DNA from: JANNRA01 sp031401035
GTDB lineage: Bacteria; Desulfobacterota; Binatia; HRBIN30; CADEER01
Direction: 5' to 3'
Assembly: GCA_031401035.1 (NCBI GenBank)
Contig: JANNRA010000108.1
Coordinates: 1 to 64,000 of the forward strand
DNA length: 64,000 bases
In this document: positions 25,532 to 37,361 of the stretch, one piece after another
Layout: each line of letters opens with the position of its first letter
Position numbering within the stretch: position 1 is the stretch's first letter
Program-made: the position numbers and the translations under genes
Notes under the pieces: generated by a model
The model's input: the letters and a program-made list of their open reading frames with translations, nothing else
Database searches by the model: none
Told to the model about the DNA's origin: nothing

Positions 25532-27051
25532 GCGCCGCTGTGGCGGCGGCGCCGGCGCCTCAGCGCGCCGTGGTCCTGCTGCTCGACAGCCTCAACCGTC
25601 ACCACCTCGGAGCCTACGGCGGGCACGAGTTCGCGACGCCCAATCTGGACCGCCTGGCGCGGCGGGCGCTGCGGTTCGAACGGCACTACGCCGGGTCGCT
25701 GCCGTGCATGCCGGCGCGGCACGAGATCCTCTGCGGCGCGCAGGACTTCCTGTGGCGGCCGTGGGGCTCGATCGAGCTCTGGGAGGAGCCGCTGACAGCG
25801 CCACTGCGCCGCGCCGGGGTCGTCACCCAGTTGATCTCCGATCACCCACACCTCTTCGAGAGTGGCGGCGAGAACTACCATTGTGACTTCACCGCCTGGG
25901 ACTATCAGCGCGGCCACGAGAGCGACCCCTGGCGGACGCGGCCGGACCCGAGTTGGCTGGGCGCGCCGTCGTTCCATCGCGGTCACACGCCCTATGATGA
26001 CTCGCGCGGCTGGTTTCGCGGCGAAGACGACTTTCCCGGCCCGCGGACGATGGCCGCGGCGGCACGCTGGCTCGAGCACGAGGCGCCGGCGCACGATCGC
26101 TTCCTGCTCTTCGTCGACGAGTTCGACCCGCACGAGCCGTTCGATACGCCGGAGCCGTGCGCGTCGCTGTATGACCCGGATTGGCACGGGCCACACCTCA
26201 TCTGGCCGCCGTACCTGCGCGGCGCCGTGGCGACTGGGGTGCTCTCACCGCGTCAGGCGCGCCAGGTGCACGCCTGCTACGGCGCCAAGCTGACGATGAT
26301 CGATGCATGGCTCGGGCGGGTCCTCGACGTGCTCGACCGGCAGGGATTGTGGGAGAGCACGGCGGTCTTCCTGTGCACCGACCACGGCCACTATCTGGGC
26401 GAGAAGGACCTCTGGGGGAAACCGGCGGTACCGATCTACGAACCCCTCGGGCACATTCCGCTCCTGGTGGCCTGGCCCGGGGTGGCGCCGCGAACAGAGG
26501 AGGCGTTGACCACCAGCGTCGATCTGGCGGCGACCCTGGCCGACCTGTTCGGGGTGCAGTTCGCACACCGCACGCACGGCTATTCGCTGCTGCCGCTCAT
26601 CGCCGGCACGGCGACGCGGGTGCGCGACTGGGTGCTCTCGGGCGTCTGGGGTCGCGAGGTGCACCTGATCAGCGACGGGCGCAAGTACGTCCGGGCGCCG
26701 GTCGGCGACAATGCGCCGCTTGGCTTGTGGTCGAATCGCTGGTCGACGATGCCGGTGCACGCGTTGGCGACCGCGCGTATGCCGCGCCCCGACGAGCGGG
26801 CGACGCTGGCGCGCATGCCGGGGTCGTCTGTGCCGGTGATTTACCAACCGTTCGCGGCCGGCGACGCGCTGCCGTTTTGGGCCTGGGGCGCCTTCGACGG
26901 CAACCACCTGTACGATCTGCGCGATGATCCGGGCGAGCAACGCAATCAGGTTGGCGGCGCGGCCGAACGCGCTGCCGCCGAGGCGCCGCGCGCCGCCCTG
27001 CAGACGGTCGAGGCGCCGCCCGAGCAGTTGGCGCGGCTCGGCCTGGCGTGA
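25528..27051 (+). CDS. Sulfatase (type I, formylglycine-dependent)
   Basis: 507 aa from GTG 25528, overlapping the upstream stop by four bases. An alkaline-phosphatase-superfamily hydrolase of sulfate (or phosphate) esters. The activation motif CMPAR (Cys60-Arg64) is the C-x-P-x-R site converted to formylglycine. Metal residues include Asp20 in VVLLLDSLNRHH and the DHGHYLGEKDLWGK segment, plus HIPLLVAWPG. No signal peptide is visible, so it would act in the cytoplasm unless the start is wrong. No maturation enzyme gene is in the window. It is coupled to a lipoprotein and followed by an LLM oxidoreductase. Confidence 0.9.
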   Translation: MSAAVAAAPAPQRAVVLLLDSLNRHHLGAYGGHEFATPNLDRLARRALRFERHYAGSLPCMPARHEILCGAQDFLWRPWGSIELWEEPLTAPLRRAGVVTQLISDHPHLFESGGENYHCDFTAWDYQRGHESDPWRTRPDPSWLGAPSFHRGHTPYDDSRGWFRGEDDFPGPRTMAAAARWLEHEAPAHDRFLLFVDEFDPHEPFDTPEPCASLYDPDWHGPHLIWPPYLRGAVATGVLSPRQARQVHACYGAKLTMIDAWLGRVLDVLDRQGLWESTAVFLCTDHGHYLGEKDLWGKPAVPIYEPLGHIPLLVAWPGVAPRTEEALTTSVDLAATLADLFGVQFAHRTHGYSLLPLIAGTATRVRDWVLSGVWGREVHLISDGRKYVRAPVGDNAPLGLWSNRWSTMPVHALATARMPRPDERATLARMPGSSVPVIYQPFAAGDALPFWAWGAFDGNHLYDLRDDPGEQRNQVGGAAERAAAEAPRAALQTVEAPPEQLARLGLA

Positions 27052-27065
27052 GGGGAGGGGAGTCG

Positions 27066-27920
27066 ATGCACATCGGCGTGCCGTTGTTCATGTTGCGGCC
27101 GGAGCAGCTGGCGCCTGTCGCCCAGCGCGCCGAGGGGCTCGGCTTCGAGTCCGTCTGGGTCGCTGAGCATCTGGTCTTCCCGACGCAGATTCGCAGCCGC
27201 TATCCGTACGCGAAGGAAGGCGTGCCGCCGATCAACCCGGCGACGCCGCTGCTCGACCCGTTGCTGGCGCTGATGCAGGTGGCGGCGCTGACCGAGCGCA
27301 TCCGTCTCGGAACCAACGTCTACATCCTGCCGCTGCGCCATCCGATCGCCGTCGCGCGCATGGTGACGACGCTCGATGTGCTGTCGCGCGGACGGGTCAG
27401 CTTCGGCGTCGGCCTGGGATGGCTCGAGGAGGAGTTCGACGCGGTGGGCGTTGACTTCGCCACCCGCGCCGGACGCACGCGCGAGGCCATTCGCGCCCTG
27501 CGCGCCCTGTGGACCGAGGAGACGCCGTCGTTCGCCGGCCGCCACATCGCCTTTCCGCCCGTGCGCTTCGAGCCCAAGCCGGTCCAGCGCCCGCACCCGC
27601 CGATCCTCGTCGGTGGCGAGAGCGAGGCGGCGCTGCGCCGCGCCGCCGCCCTCGGCGATGGCTGGTACGGGGTCGGCCATACGCCCGAGAGCGCCGCCGC
27701 CCGGGTTGGTCGTCTGCGCGCCCTGCTCGCCGAGTACGGTCGTACCGCGCTGCCGTTCGACCTGACGGTCAGCCACGGCGGCGGCGACCTGACCGCCGAC
27801 GACGTGCGGCGCTACCAAGATGCCGGCATCACGCGCGTCGTCTCGCTGCCCTGGCGCCGTGCCCGTGAGGCCGAGGAAGGACTCGGCCGCCTGGCGGACA
27901 GGGTCCTGCGGACGGCCTGA
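27066..27920 (+). CDS. LLM-class F420-dependent oxidoreductase (TIGR03619-like)
   Basis: 284 aa. ATG 27066 is chosen because GGGGAGGGGAG lies directly before it; GTG 27048 overlapping the sulfatase stop is the alternative. A luciferase-like TIM barrel: SVWVAEHLVFP near the N-terminus, ERIRLGTNVYILPLRHP and SRGRVSFGVGLGWLEEEF are family motifs. Such enzymes use F420 or FMN to reduce or oxidise small molecules. It is the third gene of the lipoprotein-sulfatase-LLM-dus run. Confidence 0.9.
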   Translation: MHIGVPLFMLRPEQLAPVAQRAEGLGFESVWVAEHLVFPTQIRSRYPYAKEGVPPINPATPLLDPLLALMQVAALTERIRLGTNVYILPLRHPIAVARMVTTLDVLSRGRVSFGVGLGWLEEEFDAVGVDFATRAGRTREAIRALRALWTEETPSFAGRHIAFPPVRFEPKPVQRPHPPILVGGESEAALRRAAALGDGWYGVGHTPESAAARVGRLRALLAEYGRTALPFDLTVSHGGGDLTADDVRRYQDAGITRVVSLPWRRAREAEEGLGRLADRVLRTA

Positions 27921-27984
27921 GCGAAGCCCGGCCGCGTCGGCGGTGATTTCCATCCGCCGCCATCTGTGTTCTTCTGAGACCGTC

Positions 27985-28986
27985 ATGTCCCTCGCCATCG
28001 GCCCCGTCACGCTCGCCCATCCGGTCCTGTCGGCACCCATTGCCGGCTTCACCGATCTCATCTTCCGCAACATCGTGCGCGAATTCGGCGGCTGCGGCCT
28101 GATCTACACCGAGATGGTCTCGGCTGGCGGCTGGGTGCAGGGGACGATGTCACCCGAACGACTCGACGGCGTCGTCGAGGAAGCGCGGCCGCTGGGGGTG
28201 CAACTGTGGGACCGCGAGGAGGAGCCGCTCGAGGAGGCGGCGCGGCGCCTCGTCGATCTCGGTGTGACGGTGATCGACCTCAACTTCGGCTGCCCGAAGA
28301 AGCGCATCATGGGCACCCATTGCGCCGGCGCGGCGCTTCTGCGCGACCCGGCGACGGTCGGCCGCCTGGTGGCGGCGACGCGACGCGGCGCCGGGCGAGT
28401 GCCGGTGACGGCCAAGCTGCGCCTCGGCCCCTCCGTGCAGGCGCGCACGGCGCCGGCCGTCGCACGCTGCGCCGAGGACAACGGCGCGGCGGCGATCACG
28501 GTGCATGGGCGGACCGCCGACGAGGGCTACGGTGTGCCGGCCAACCGCGCCATGATCGCCGAGGTGGTCGACGCCGTCCGCGTGCCGGTGATCGCTAACG
28601 GCGACATCCACGACGCGGCCTCGGCGGTCGCGACGTTGCGCGAGACCGGTGCCAGCGGGGTGATGGTGGCGCGCGCCGCGCTCACTCGGCCGTGGGTCTT
28701 CCGGCAGATTGCCGCCGCCCTGCGCGGCGAGGAAGTGCCGCCGGCGCCGAGCTACGCCGAGCAGCGCGCCCTGCTGTTGCGCCACCACGCGGACATGGTG
28801 GCGCGCGAGGGCGAGCGCTTCGGGACGATCGTCATGCGCAAGTTCGCCGTCCGCTACCTGACCGGCACGCCAGGCGCGCGCGTCTTCCGCGACCACATCT
28901 GCCGAACGGAGAACACCGCGCAGTTTCGCGAGGTGGTCGAGCGCTTCTTCCCGGAAGAGCCGCTTCCCACCGCCAGCGCCGCCTGA
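27985..28986 (+). CDS. tRNA-dihydrouridine synthase
   Basis: 333 aa from ATG 27985. FMN enzyme that reduces uridines in tRNA D-loops. APIAGFTDLIFR near the N-terminus, the catalytic Cys103 in LNFGCPKK, the FMN/phosphate motifs VIANGDI and GVMVARAAL, and a C-terminal helical domain (MRKFAVRYLTG) fit the DusB-type. The reading frame is open upstream, but this start agrees with the family. It is in line with the upstream LLM gene, 64 bases away. Confidence 0.93.
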   Translation: MSLAIGPVTLAHPVLSAPIAGFTDLIFRNIVREFGGCGLIYTEMVSAGGWVQGTMSPERLDGVVEEARPLGVQLWDREEEPLEEAARRLVDLGVTVIDLNFGCPKKRIMGTHCAGAALLRDPATVGRLVAATRRGAGRVPVTAKLRLGPSVQARTAPAVARCAEDNGAAAITVHGRTADEGYGVPANRAMIAEVVDAVRVPVIANGDIHDAASAVATLRETGASGVMVARAALTRPWVFRQIAAALRGEEVPPAPSYAEQRALLLRHHADMVAREGERFGTIVMRKFAVRYLTGTPGARVFRDHICRTENTAQFREVVERFFPEEPLPTASAA

Positions 28987-29067
28987 GCGGCGCGACCCGG
29001 GCGTCGTCGACACGACGCGACCGCGACGAACGGGGAGGGCGGAGCTTGCTGCCGAGCCGCGGCCGCG

Positions 29068-30069
29068 TTAGCGCGGTGCGATCTCGCGCAGGAACATTTC
29101 GGTCATCTCTGCCGGCATGCCGGTGGGCAGATTGACCAGGGCGAGGTCGACGCCGTGGCGATGCCATTCCTGCAGCTGCTCGCGGCAGTGCGCGCCAGGG
29201 CCGCAGATGGCGATAGCGTCGATGAGTGCGTCGCTGACCGCCGCCGTCGCCTCGCGCCGGCGTCCGCTGTTGTACAGCTCGCGCACCGTGTCGGCGGTCT
29301 CCTGAAACCCGTAGCGGCAGAACATGGCGTGGTAGTAGGTGCCCATACCGCCGATGTAGAAGGCCACCAGTGGCTTGATCATCGCCCGCGCCGCCGTGAC
29401 ATCGTCGAGCGGTACGACCCCGACGAAGGGCGCCACGGTGATCGCCTGCCCAGTCCGCCCGGCGGCGGCGGCACCGGCCTGCAGCATGGCGACGCCGTCG
29501 CGGAGCTGGCGATACGGCCAGAACGTCGGCAGCCAGCCATCGGCGACGGCGCCGATCTCGCGGATCGCCTTCTCCTGCAGCGAGGCGACGAAGACCGGGA
29601 TAGTCGGCCGCAGCGGCGTCATCTCCAGGCGGAACTGGCGGGCGTCGAAAAGGGTACTCATCTCCGGCGACAGGCGCTCGCCGCGCCACAGCGCACGCAG
29701 GATGCCGATCGTTTCGCGCAGGCGCGTCAGCGGCTTCTCGTAAGGCACGCCGTGGAAGTTCTCGATGACCAGCTTGCCGCTGGTGCCGAGTCCGATGATG
29801 GCGCGACCCTCGGAAATCTCGTCGAGAGTCGCGGCGCTCATCGCCAGCAGGCCGGCCGAGCGACTGAAGACATTGGCGATGCCCGTCGCCAATTTTATGC
29901 GCGAGGTCGCCAGGGCGATCTCGGTAAGCAACTGGAACTGTTCGTAGGCCCACGCCTCGGGAATCCAGATCGAGTCGTAGCCGAGGTCCTCCGCCACCTG
30001 GGCGGCGCGGATGACGGCCTTGCGGTCGTAATTCTTCCAGAAAGGGACGATGCCCTGCTTCAACGCCAT
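29068..30069 (-). CDS. LLM-class F420-dependent oxidoreductase, second copy
   Basis: 333 aa from ATG 30069 with AGGGAG upstream. SIWIPEAWAYEQF, SRIKLATGIANVFSRSAGLLAMSAATLDEISEGRA-type strands and GLGTSGKLVIENFHG are hallmarks of TIGR03617/TIGR03559-like LLM proteins, common in Mycobacterium and Binatota. It is not closely similar to the enzyme at 27066-27920. It is divergent from the GH84 gene. The substrate is unknown. Confidence 0.88.
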   Translation of the reverse strand: MALKQGIVPFWKNYDRKAVIRAAQVAEDLGYDSIWIPEAWAYEQFQLLTEIALATSRIKLATGIANVFSRSAGLLAMSAATLDEISEGRAIIGLGTSGKLVIENFHGVPYEKPLTRLRETIGILRALWRGERLSPEMSTLFDARQFRLEMTPLRPTIPVFVASLQEKAIREIGAVADGWLPTFWPYRQLRDGVAMLQAGAAAAGRTGQAITVAPFVGVVPLDDVTAARAMIKPLVAFYIGGMGTYYHAMFCRYGFQETADTVRELYNSGRRREATAAVSDALIDAIAICGPGAHCREQLQEWHRHGVDLALVNLPTGMPAEMTEMFLREIAPR

Positions 30070-30157
30070 GCGTGTGCTCCCTGCCGGTTCGCTGGCGGCA
30101 TCTCGACCAGGCGGGGTCGGGAAGTCAACTCGCGCTGCGGACGCTCGCGTCACGGCT

Positions 30158-30186
30158 TTGAGATCGGGCGGCGGACGCGCTACGGG
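30158..30186 (+). promoter_or_regulatory. Promoter candidate of the GH84 gene, probably leaderless
   Basis: TTGAGA (30158-30163), a 17-base spacer and TACGGG (30181-30186), with 7 bases to ATG 30194 and no ribosome binding site. The -10 is poor. Confidence 0.3.
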
Positions 30187-30193
30187 CCGGCGC

Positions 30194-31639
30194 ATGCATA
30201 GCGACGGATTCGCACATCGCGGCGTCATCGAGGGCTACTACGGTCCGCCGTACTCGCACGCCGAGCGCCTGTGGCTGATCGAACGCATGGGCGCCTGGGG
30301 CATGAATCGCTACATCTACGCCCCCAAGGACGATCCGCTGCATCGCGCTGAGTGGCGGGCACCCTACGGCGCGGCGGCGCTGCGCGAGTTCGCCGAGCTG
30401 GTCGAACGCGGCGCGGCGGTCGGCGTCGATGTCGGCTTCGCGATCTCGCCGGGCCTGACCATCGAGTATGGCTCGGCGGACGATATCCGTGCCCTGCAGG
30501 CCAAGTTTCGCAGCTTCAAGGCCCTTGGCGCGCGCCTGTTCTCTCTCGCCCTCGACGACGTGCCGACCTCGCTCCTGCACGCCGGCGACGAGGCTCGTTT
30601 CGGTTCACTGGCGGACGCCCACGTGGCGCTCACCCACGCGGTGGCCGAATCCCTCGGCGACGCGCTGCTGTGGATGGTGCCGACCGACTACGTCGGGACC
30701 GAACCGACGGCGTATCTCGAGACGCTCGGAACGGGCCTGGACCCGGCCATCGAAGTCGGCTGGACCGGTCGTACCGTCCTGAGCCCGACGATCACCGCCG
30801 CCGAGGCGGCGGCGCGGGCGGCAACCCTGCGTCGCAAGCTCTTGGTCTGGGACAACGTCCCGGTCACCGACGGCCCGATGCGGCCGATGCTGCACCTCGG
30901 TCCCTATGCCGGCCGCGCGGTGGAGCTGACCGCGCACGTCAGCGGCTTCATGCTGAATCCGATGGTGCAGGCGCACGCCTCCGGCATGGCGATCGCCACG
31001 GCGGCGGCGTTCCTGCGCGATCCGCGTGGCTACGATGCCGAGGAAGCCTGGGTGGCGGCGCTGGCCGAGCTCGGCGCCGGAGCCGCCGAGGCCTTCGCCC
31101 TGTTTGCCGCAGCACACCGGTTCTCGCCTTCGCATCCCGACGATCGCGATCGCGCCCTCGAGGCGCTGGTGAGCGCGGCCCGCCAGGCGCTGACGGTGGG
31201 GCAGGGCGCGGCGGCGGCGGTGATGGCGCTGCAGGAGGCCCTGCGCCAACGCGTCGACGCGGCCGAGACGCTGCGCGCCGGACTGGACGACCGCGAGCTG
31301 GTTGGCGAGATCGAGCCCTGGTTGATTTCGCATCGCGCCGAGAGCGAGCGCATGCTGGCCGCCGCCGATCTCCTCGAAGTGTTCAGCGCCGAGGCCGCGC
31401 CGATGCAGCGCGTCTTCGCCTTCTTCCGCCTCGAGGGCATGCTGACGCGCATCGTCCCGGTGGCCACCGCCAGCTACGGCCCGCGCCGCGTCCTCTATCC
31501 GCAACTCACCGCCATGCGCGACGATCGCGCCGGCTTCGGAGCCGACCAGTCGTTGTTCGTCGATCGCTGCCTGGCCGACGAATTGGTGCGCTTCGCCGAA
31601 GCGATCGCGCTGGCGCAGCTGACTTCCTCTCCCGCATGA
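30194..31639 (+). CDS. GH84-type beta-N-acetylglucosaminidase (hyaluronidase/O-GlcNAcase family)
   Basis: 481 aa from ATG 30194. The family opening RGVIEGYYGPPYS (9-21), YIYAPKDDPLHR (41-51), the catalytic pair Asp121-Asp122 in SLALDDVP, and LLVWDNVPVTDG (the substrate Asn/Asp loop) are all clear, followed by a helical region. It would remove GlcNAc from glycans or proteins by substrate-assisted catalysis. There is no signal peptide, so the product is likely cytoplasmic. It converges on the aldo/keto reductase across a short hairpin. Confidence 0.88.
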   Translation: MHSDGFAHRGVIEGYYGPPYSHAERLWLIERMGAWGMNRYIYAPKDDPLHRAEWRAPYGAAALREFAELVERGAAVGVDVGFAISPGLTIEYGSADDIRALQAKFRSFKALGARLFSLALDDVPTSLLHAGDEARFGSLADAHVALTHAVAESLGDALLWMVPTDYVGTEPTAYLETLGTGLDPAIEVGWTGRTVLSPTITAAEAAARAATLRRKLLVWDNVPVTDGPMRPMLHLGPYAGRAVELTAHVSGFMLNPMVQAHASGMAIATAAAFLRDPRGYDAEEAWVAALAELGAGAAEAFALFAAAHRFSPSHPDDRDRALEALVSAARQALTVGQGAAAAVMALQEALRQRVDAAETLRAGLDDRELVGEIEPWLISHRAESERMLAAADLLEVFSAEAAPMQRVFAFFRLEGMLTRIVPVATASYGPRRVLYPQLTAMRDDRAGFGADQSLFVDRCLADELVRFAEAIALAQLTSSPA

Positions 31640-31652
31640 CTTGGGGGAGAGG
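31626..31652. terminator. Bidirectional hairpin between GH84 and aldo/keto reductase genes
   Basis: CCTCTCCC (31626-31633) and GGGAGAGG (31645-31652) form a perfect 8-bp stem with an 11-base loop, spanning the stop codon of the GH84 gene (31637-31639) and ending 6 bases before the reductase stop. Confidence 0.4.
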
Positions 31653-31657
31653 CAGGC

Positions 31658-32674
31658 CTACCCCATCGGGTAGCGGATCTCGCGCGAGACCTCGTCGCAG
31701 GCCTTGCGCACGTCGGCGGGCAGCGTCACCTCGGCGGCGGCCAGGGTGGCGGTGAGCTGCGCCGGCGCCGTGGCGCCGATGATCGTCGCGCCGACGAAGT
31801 CGTGCGCCAGCGACCAGGCGACGGCCAGGGTCCCCACTGCCAGGCCGGCCTCGGCGGCGATATGCATGTAGCGCGCGGTGGCAGCCAGCGTGCCCTCGTT
31901 GACGAAGCGTCGGGTCATGCTCTGTGCGCGCGGCGACCCGCCGGCGTAGAACGTGAACCGCGCTCCGGCCGGCTGCGCGCCGTCCTGATACTTCCCCGAC
32001 AGCACGCCGCCGGCGAGCGGGCTGTACGGCAGCAGGCTGACCGACTCGCGTCGGCAGACCTCGGCCAATTCGTCTTCGAAGCGGCGGTGCAGGAGGCTGA
32101 AGTTGTTCTGGATCGTCTCGTAGCGGGCGATGCCGCGGAGGTCGCTGGCCCACAGGCTCTTGGTCAGGCCGTAGGCGGTTTCGTTACTGCAGCCGGCGTA
32201 GCGGAGTTTGCCGGCCTCGATCAGGCGCGTCAGCGCCTCCAGCGTCTCGTCGATCGGGACGCCACGGTCGGGCCAGTGGGTCTGGTAGAGGTCGATGTAG
32301 TCAGTGCCGAGGCGCCGCAGGCTGGCCTCGACGGCGCGCGCGATGTGGTGGCGGTCGAGGGCGGTGTGGTTCTCGCGCACCGGGGCGACGAACCAGCCGG
32401 AGCCCGGGCCGGCGACCTTGGTCGCGACGATGACGCCATCGCGGGGTTTGTCGGCCAGCCACCGCCCGACGATCTCCTCGCTGCGGCCGGCGTAGCGGAC
32501 GTCGGGCGGCACCGGGTAGATCTCGGCAACATCGAGGAAGTCGACGCCCGCCTCCCAGGCGCGATCGAGGATGGCATGACTGGTCGGTTCGTCGGCCTGG
32601 TTGCCGAAGGTCATGGTGCCGAGGCAGATTTCGGAGACAACGAGGCCGGTACGGCCGAGACGGCGCTGCTTCAT
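31658..32674 (-). CDS. Aldo/keto reductase
   Basis: 338 aa from ATG 32674. NADPH-dependent TIM-barrel oxidoreductase. The catalytic tetrad is visible: Asp48 and Tyr53 in FLDVAEIYP, Lys86 in VATKV and His133 in YQTHWPD. The N-terminal RRLGRTGLVVSEICLGTMTFG is typical of the YajO/Tas-like class. A -10/-35 pair lies 8 bases before the ATG and no ribosome binding site was seen. Confidence 0.93.
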   Translation of the reverse strand: MKQRRLGRTGLVVSEICLGTMTFGNQADEPTSHAILDRAWEAGVDFLDVAEIYPVPPDVRYAGRSEEIVGRWLADKPRDGVIVATKVAGPGSGWFVAPVRENHTALDRHHIARAVEASLRRLGTDYIDLYQTHWPDRGVPIDETLEALTRLIEAGKLRYAGCSNETAYGLTKSLWASDLRGIARYETIQNNFSLLHRRFEDELAEVCRRESVSLLPYSPLAGGVLSGKYQDGAQPAGARFTFYAGGSPRAQSMTRRFVNEGTLAATARYMHIAAEAGLAVGTLAVAWSLAHDFVGATIIGATAPAQLTATLAAAEVTLPADVRKACDEVSREIRYPMG

Positions 32675-32682
32675 GGCGCCGG

Positions 32683-32710
32683 AGCATACCGATGCGGCGC
32701 GAATCCTCAA
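32683..32710 (-). promoter_or_regulatory. Promoter of the aldo/keto reductase gene, probably leaderless
   Basis: On the minus strand TTGAGG (32710-32705), a 16-base spacer and TATGCT (32688-32683), then 8 bases to ATG 32674. No Shine-Dalgarno lies between. Confidence 0.4.
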
Positions 32711-32790
32711 CTGCAGAGGGCCGTCGCACAGCCGTTGCATTTCCGGTACGTTTTGCTCGCTATGGACAAAACCCCGGGGGGGAAGAGGCG

Positions 32791-33108
32791 ATGAGCGACG
32801 GACCGACGCAGGATCGCGAGCACGGCGTGCTCACCGAGAGCGAGAAGCAGCTCAAGGTGCCGGCCATGTTCAAGGTCCTGCTGCACAATGACGACTACAC
32901 GACCATGGAGTTCGTCGTCGAGGTGCTGCAGACGGTCTTCCGCCGCACGGTCGCCGAGGCGACGCAGATCATGCTGCACATTCATCGCAGCGGTATCGGC
33001 GTCGCCGGGGTTTACACGCACGAGGTGGCGGAGACCAAAGTGGCCATTGTGGAGGGCATGGCCCGCACGCACGAATTCCCGCTCATGTGCACCATGGAAG
33101 AGGCCTGA
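32791..33108 (+). CDS. clpS: ATP-dependent Clp protease adaptor ClpS
   Basis: 105 aa from ATG 32791 with GGGGGGAAGAGG upstream. It delivers N-degron substrates to ClpAP. VLLHNDDYTTMEFVVEVL is the ClpS signature with the residues (HNDD) that bind the N-terminal amino acid; the C-terminal GVYTHEVAETKV hairpin is intact. clpA follows after 24 bases in the usual order. Confidence 0.97.
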   Translation: MSDGPTQDREHGVLTESEKQLKVPAMFKVLLHNDDYTTMEFVVEVLQTVFRRTVAEATQIMLHIHRSGIGVAGVYTHEVAETKVAIVEGMARTHEFPLMCTMEEA

Positions 33109-33132
33109 GGCCGGAAAGGTGGTGGCACCGAC

Positions 33133-35490
<2,358 letters not shown>

Positions 35491-36211
35491 CGACCCGCTG
35501 CGACGGAATGCCCATCCGATGGCCAGGGAGACGACGAAGACGCTGGCCAGCAGGTTGGGCAGTCCGTAGCCGGCGTGGCTGAGGGCGAAGAGCACGCTCG
35601 AGGTCAGCCAGCCGACGCGCGGTTGCAGGAAGGCGCGATAGAAGAACTCTTCCACCGTCATGGCGACGGCGATGACGACGAGCTTTCTCCACAGCGGCAG
35701 CTCGGCCAACCACAGCAGCAGTTCCGGGATCTCGATCCCCGCCGCGCCGCCCCCGGGGTGCCAGCCGACGGCGGCCAGCAGGGCCGTGACGATGGCGCTG
35801 GCGACGAGGGCGAGGATCCACGCCGCGGCGCCGACGCGCAGACCGAACAGCACGTCGACCAGAGACACCGCCTCGAGGCGCAGGAAGCGCGTCAGCGGCT
35901 GCGGCCAGGCGAGGCTCCACCAGGCCCAGAGGAACGCCAGCAGCAACAGGTGACCGATGAAGAGGGTGGGGAACCACAGGGTGGCGGTGTCGACGTCGGC
36001 CGCGGCGCCCGGTGCCACGGTGGGGTAGAAAACCGTCGCGACGAGCACGACGAAGAAGGCCAGCAGTGCCAGCAGCCAGGGCCGGGCGCCACCGAATTCC
36101 TCGCGCATGGCGCGCAGCCGGTGGTTGGCGGCGAGCAGGGCGACGAAGGCGGCGGCGAGCGCCCCCGCCACGATCGGTTGCCAATAGTGCGACGGGATCA
36201 AGACGCAGGGA

Positions 36212-37342
36212 TCAGATCGTCAGGATGTGGATGGTACACGCCGAGCCGAGGCCGATGACGTGCGCCATGCCGACTCTGGCGTCCGCAACCTGGCGGGCGC
36301 CGGCGGCGCCGCGCAGGTGGGTGGTCAGCTCGAAAATGTTGGCGACGCCGGTGGCGCCGAGCGGGTGTCCCTTCGACAGCAGCCCACCGCTGACGTTGAC
36401 CGGCAGGCGGCCGCCGTCCTCGAACCAGCCCTCGTCGACGGCGCGCCCGGCCTCGCCCTCGGCGCACAGGCCGAGGTTCTCGTAGTGCAGCAGTTCGGCG
36501 GTGGCGAAGCAGTCGTGCAGTTCGACCAGGTCGAGGTCGTCGGGGCCGATGCCGGCGCGCTCGTAGGCGAGGCGCGCGGCGTTTCGCGTCAGCGTGCTCA
36601 CGTCGGGCATGGTCAGGTCGCGCGGCGTCCACGGATCCGAGGTCAGCACCGAGCAGGCGACACGCACCGGCTTGGCGCCGTACTTCTTCAACATGTCCGC
36701 CGAGCCGACGATCGCCGCCGCGGCGCCGTCGCCGGTGGGGCAGCACATGTAGAGGGTGTTCGGGTAGGCGACCATGCGTGCCTGCAACACCTCCTCGAGC
36801 GTCACCTCGACCTGGTACTGCGAGAGCGGGTTGCGCACCGAGTGGCGGTGGTTCTTGACCGCGATGCGGGCGAAGTGCTCGGCCGTCGTGCCGAACTGGC
36901 GCATGTGTTCGACCCCTGCCATGCCAAACACCGCCGGCATCAGGCCGCTGCCGAGGATCCCTTCGACGCTCTCGCCGCGCGCTCCGCCGCCGAGCAGGCC
37001 GGCCTTGCCCATCTGTTCCGAGCCCACCGCCATGGCGATCTCGAACTCGCCCGAAGCGACGGCGACGTACGCCTCGCGAAACGCCGTCGACCCGGTGGCG
37101 CAGGCATTCGCCACGTTGACCACCGGAATGCCGGTCTGGCCGATCTGCTGCAGCAGGCGCTGGCCGATCATGTTGCCCGCCTGCAGCAGGTTGCCGGAGG
37201 CGAGGAACTCGATGTCGGCGATCGTCATGCCGGCGTCGGTGAGCGCCAACAGCGCCGCGTCGGCGGCGAGCTCGTGCACATCGCGGTCGGGGTAGCGGCC
37301 GAAGCGGATCATGCTCACGCCAAGGATGTACACGTCGCGCAT
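36212..37342 (-). CDS. Thiolase-family acyltransferase (lipid-transfer/SCP-x-like)
   Basis: 376 aa from ATG 37342. Cys81 in NACATGSTAF is the nucleophile; the ELHDCFATAELL segment replaces the classical CxxHG-type region and GGLLSKGHPLGATG is the C-terminal thiolase signature. Such enzymes act as thiolases or retro-aldolases, often as a complex with a DUF35 protein, and one lies 19 bases upstream here. The likely role is beta-oxidation or side-chain cleavage of acyl-CoAs. Confidence 0.9.
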   Translation of the reverse strand: MRDVYILGVSMIRFGRYPDRDVHELAADAALLALTDAGMTIADIEFLASGNLLQAGNMIGQRLLQQIGQTGIPVVNVANACATGSTAFREAYVAVASGEFEIAMAVGSEQMGKAGLLGGGARGESVEGILGSGLMPAVFGMAGVEHMRQFGTTAEHFARIAVKNHRHSVRNPLSQYQVEVTLEEVLQARMVAYPNTLYMCCPTGDGAAAAIVGSADMLKKYGAKPVRVACSVLTSDPWTPRDLTMPDVSTLTRNAARLAYERAGIGPDDLDLVELHDCFATAELLHYENLGLCAEGEAGRAVDEGWFEDGGRLPVNVSGGLLSKGHPLGATGVANIFELTTHLRGAAGARQVADARVGMAHVIGLGSACTIHILTI

Positions 37343-37361
37343 TGGCTCTCCCGCCGGTGTC

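Noticed and set aside
32741..32770. A TTGCAT/TATGGA promoter for clpS
   Set aside because: The spacer is 20 bases, outside the usual range, so it was not listed.
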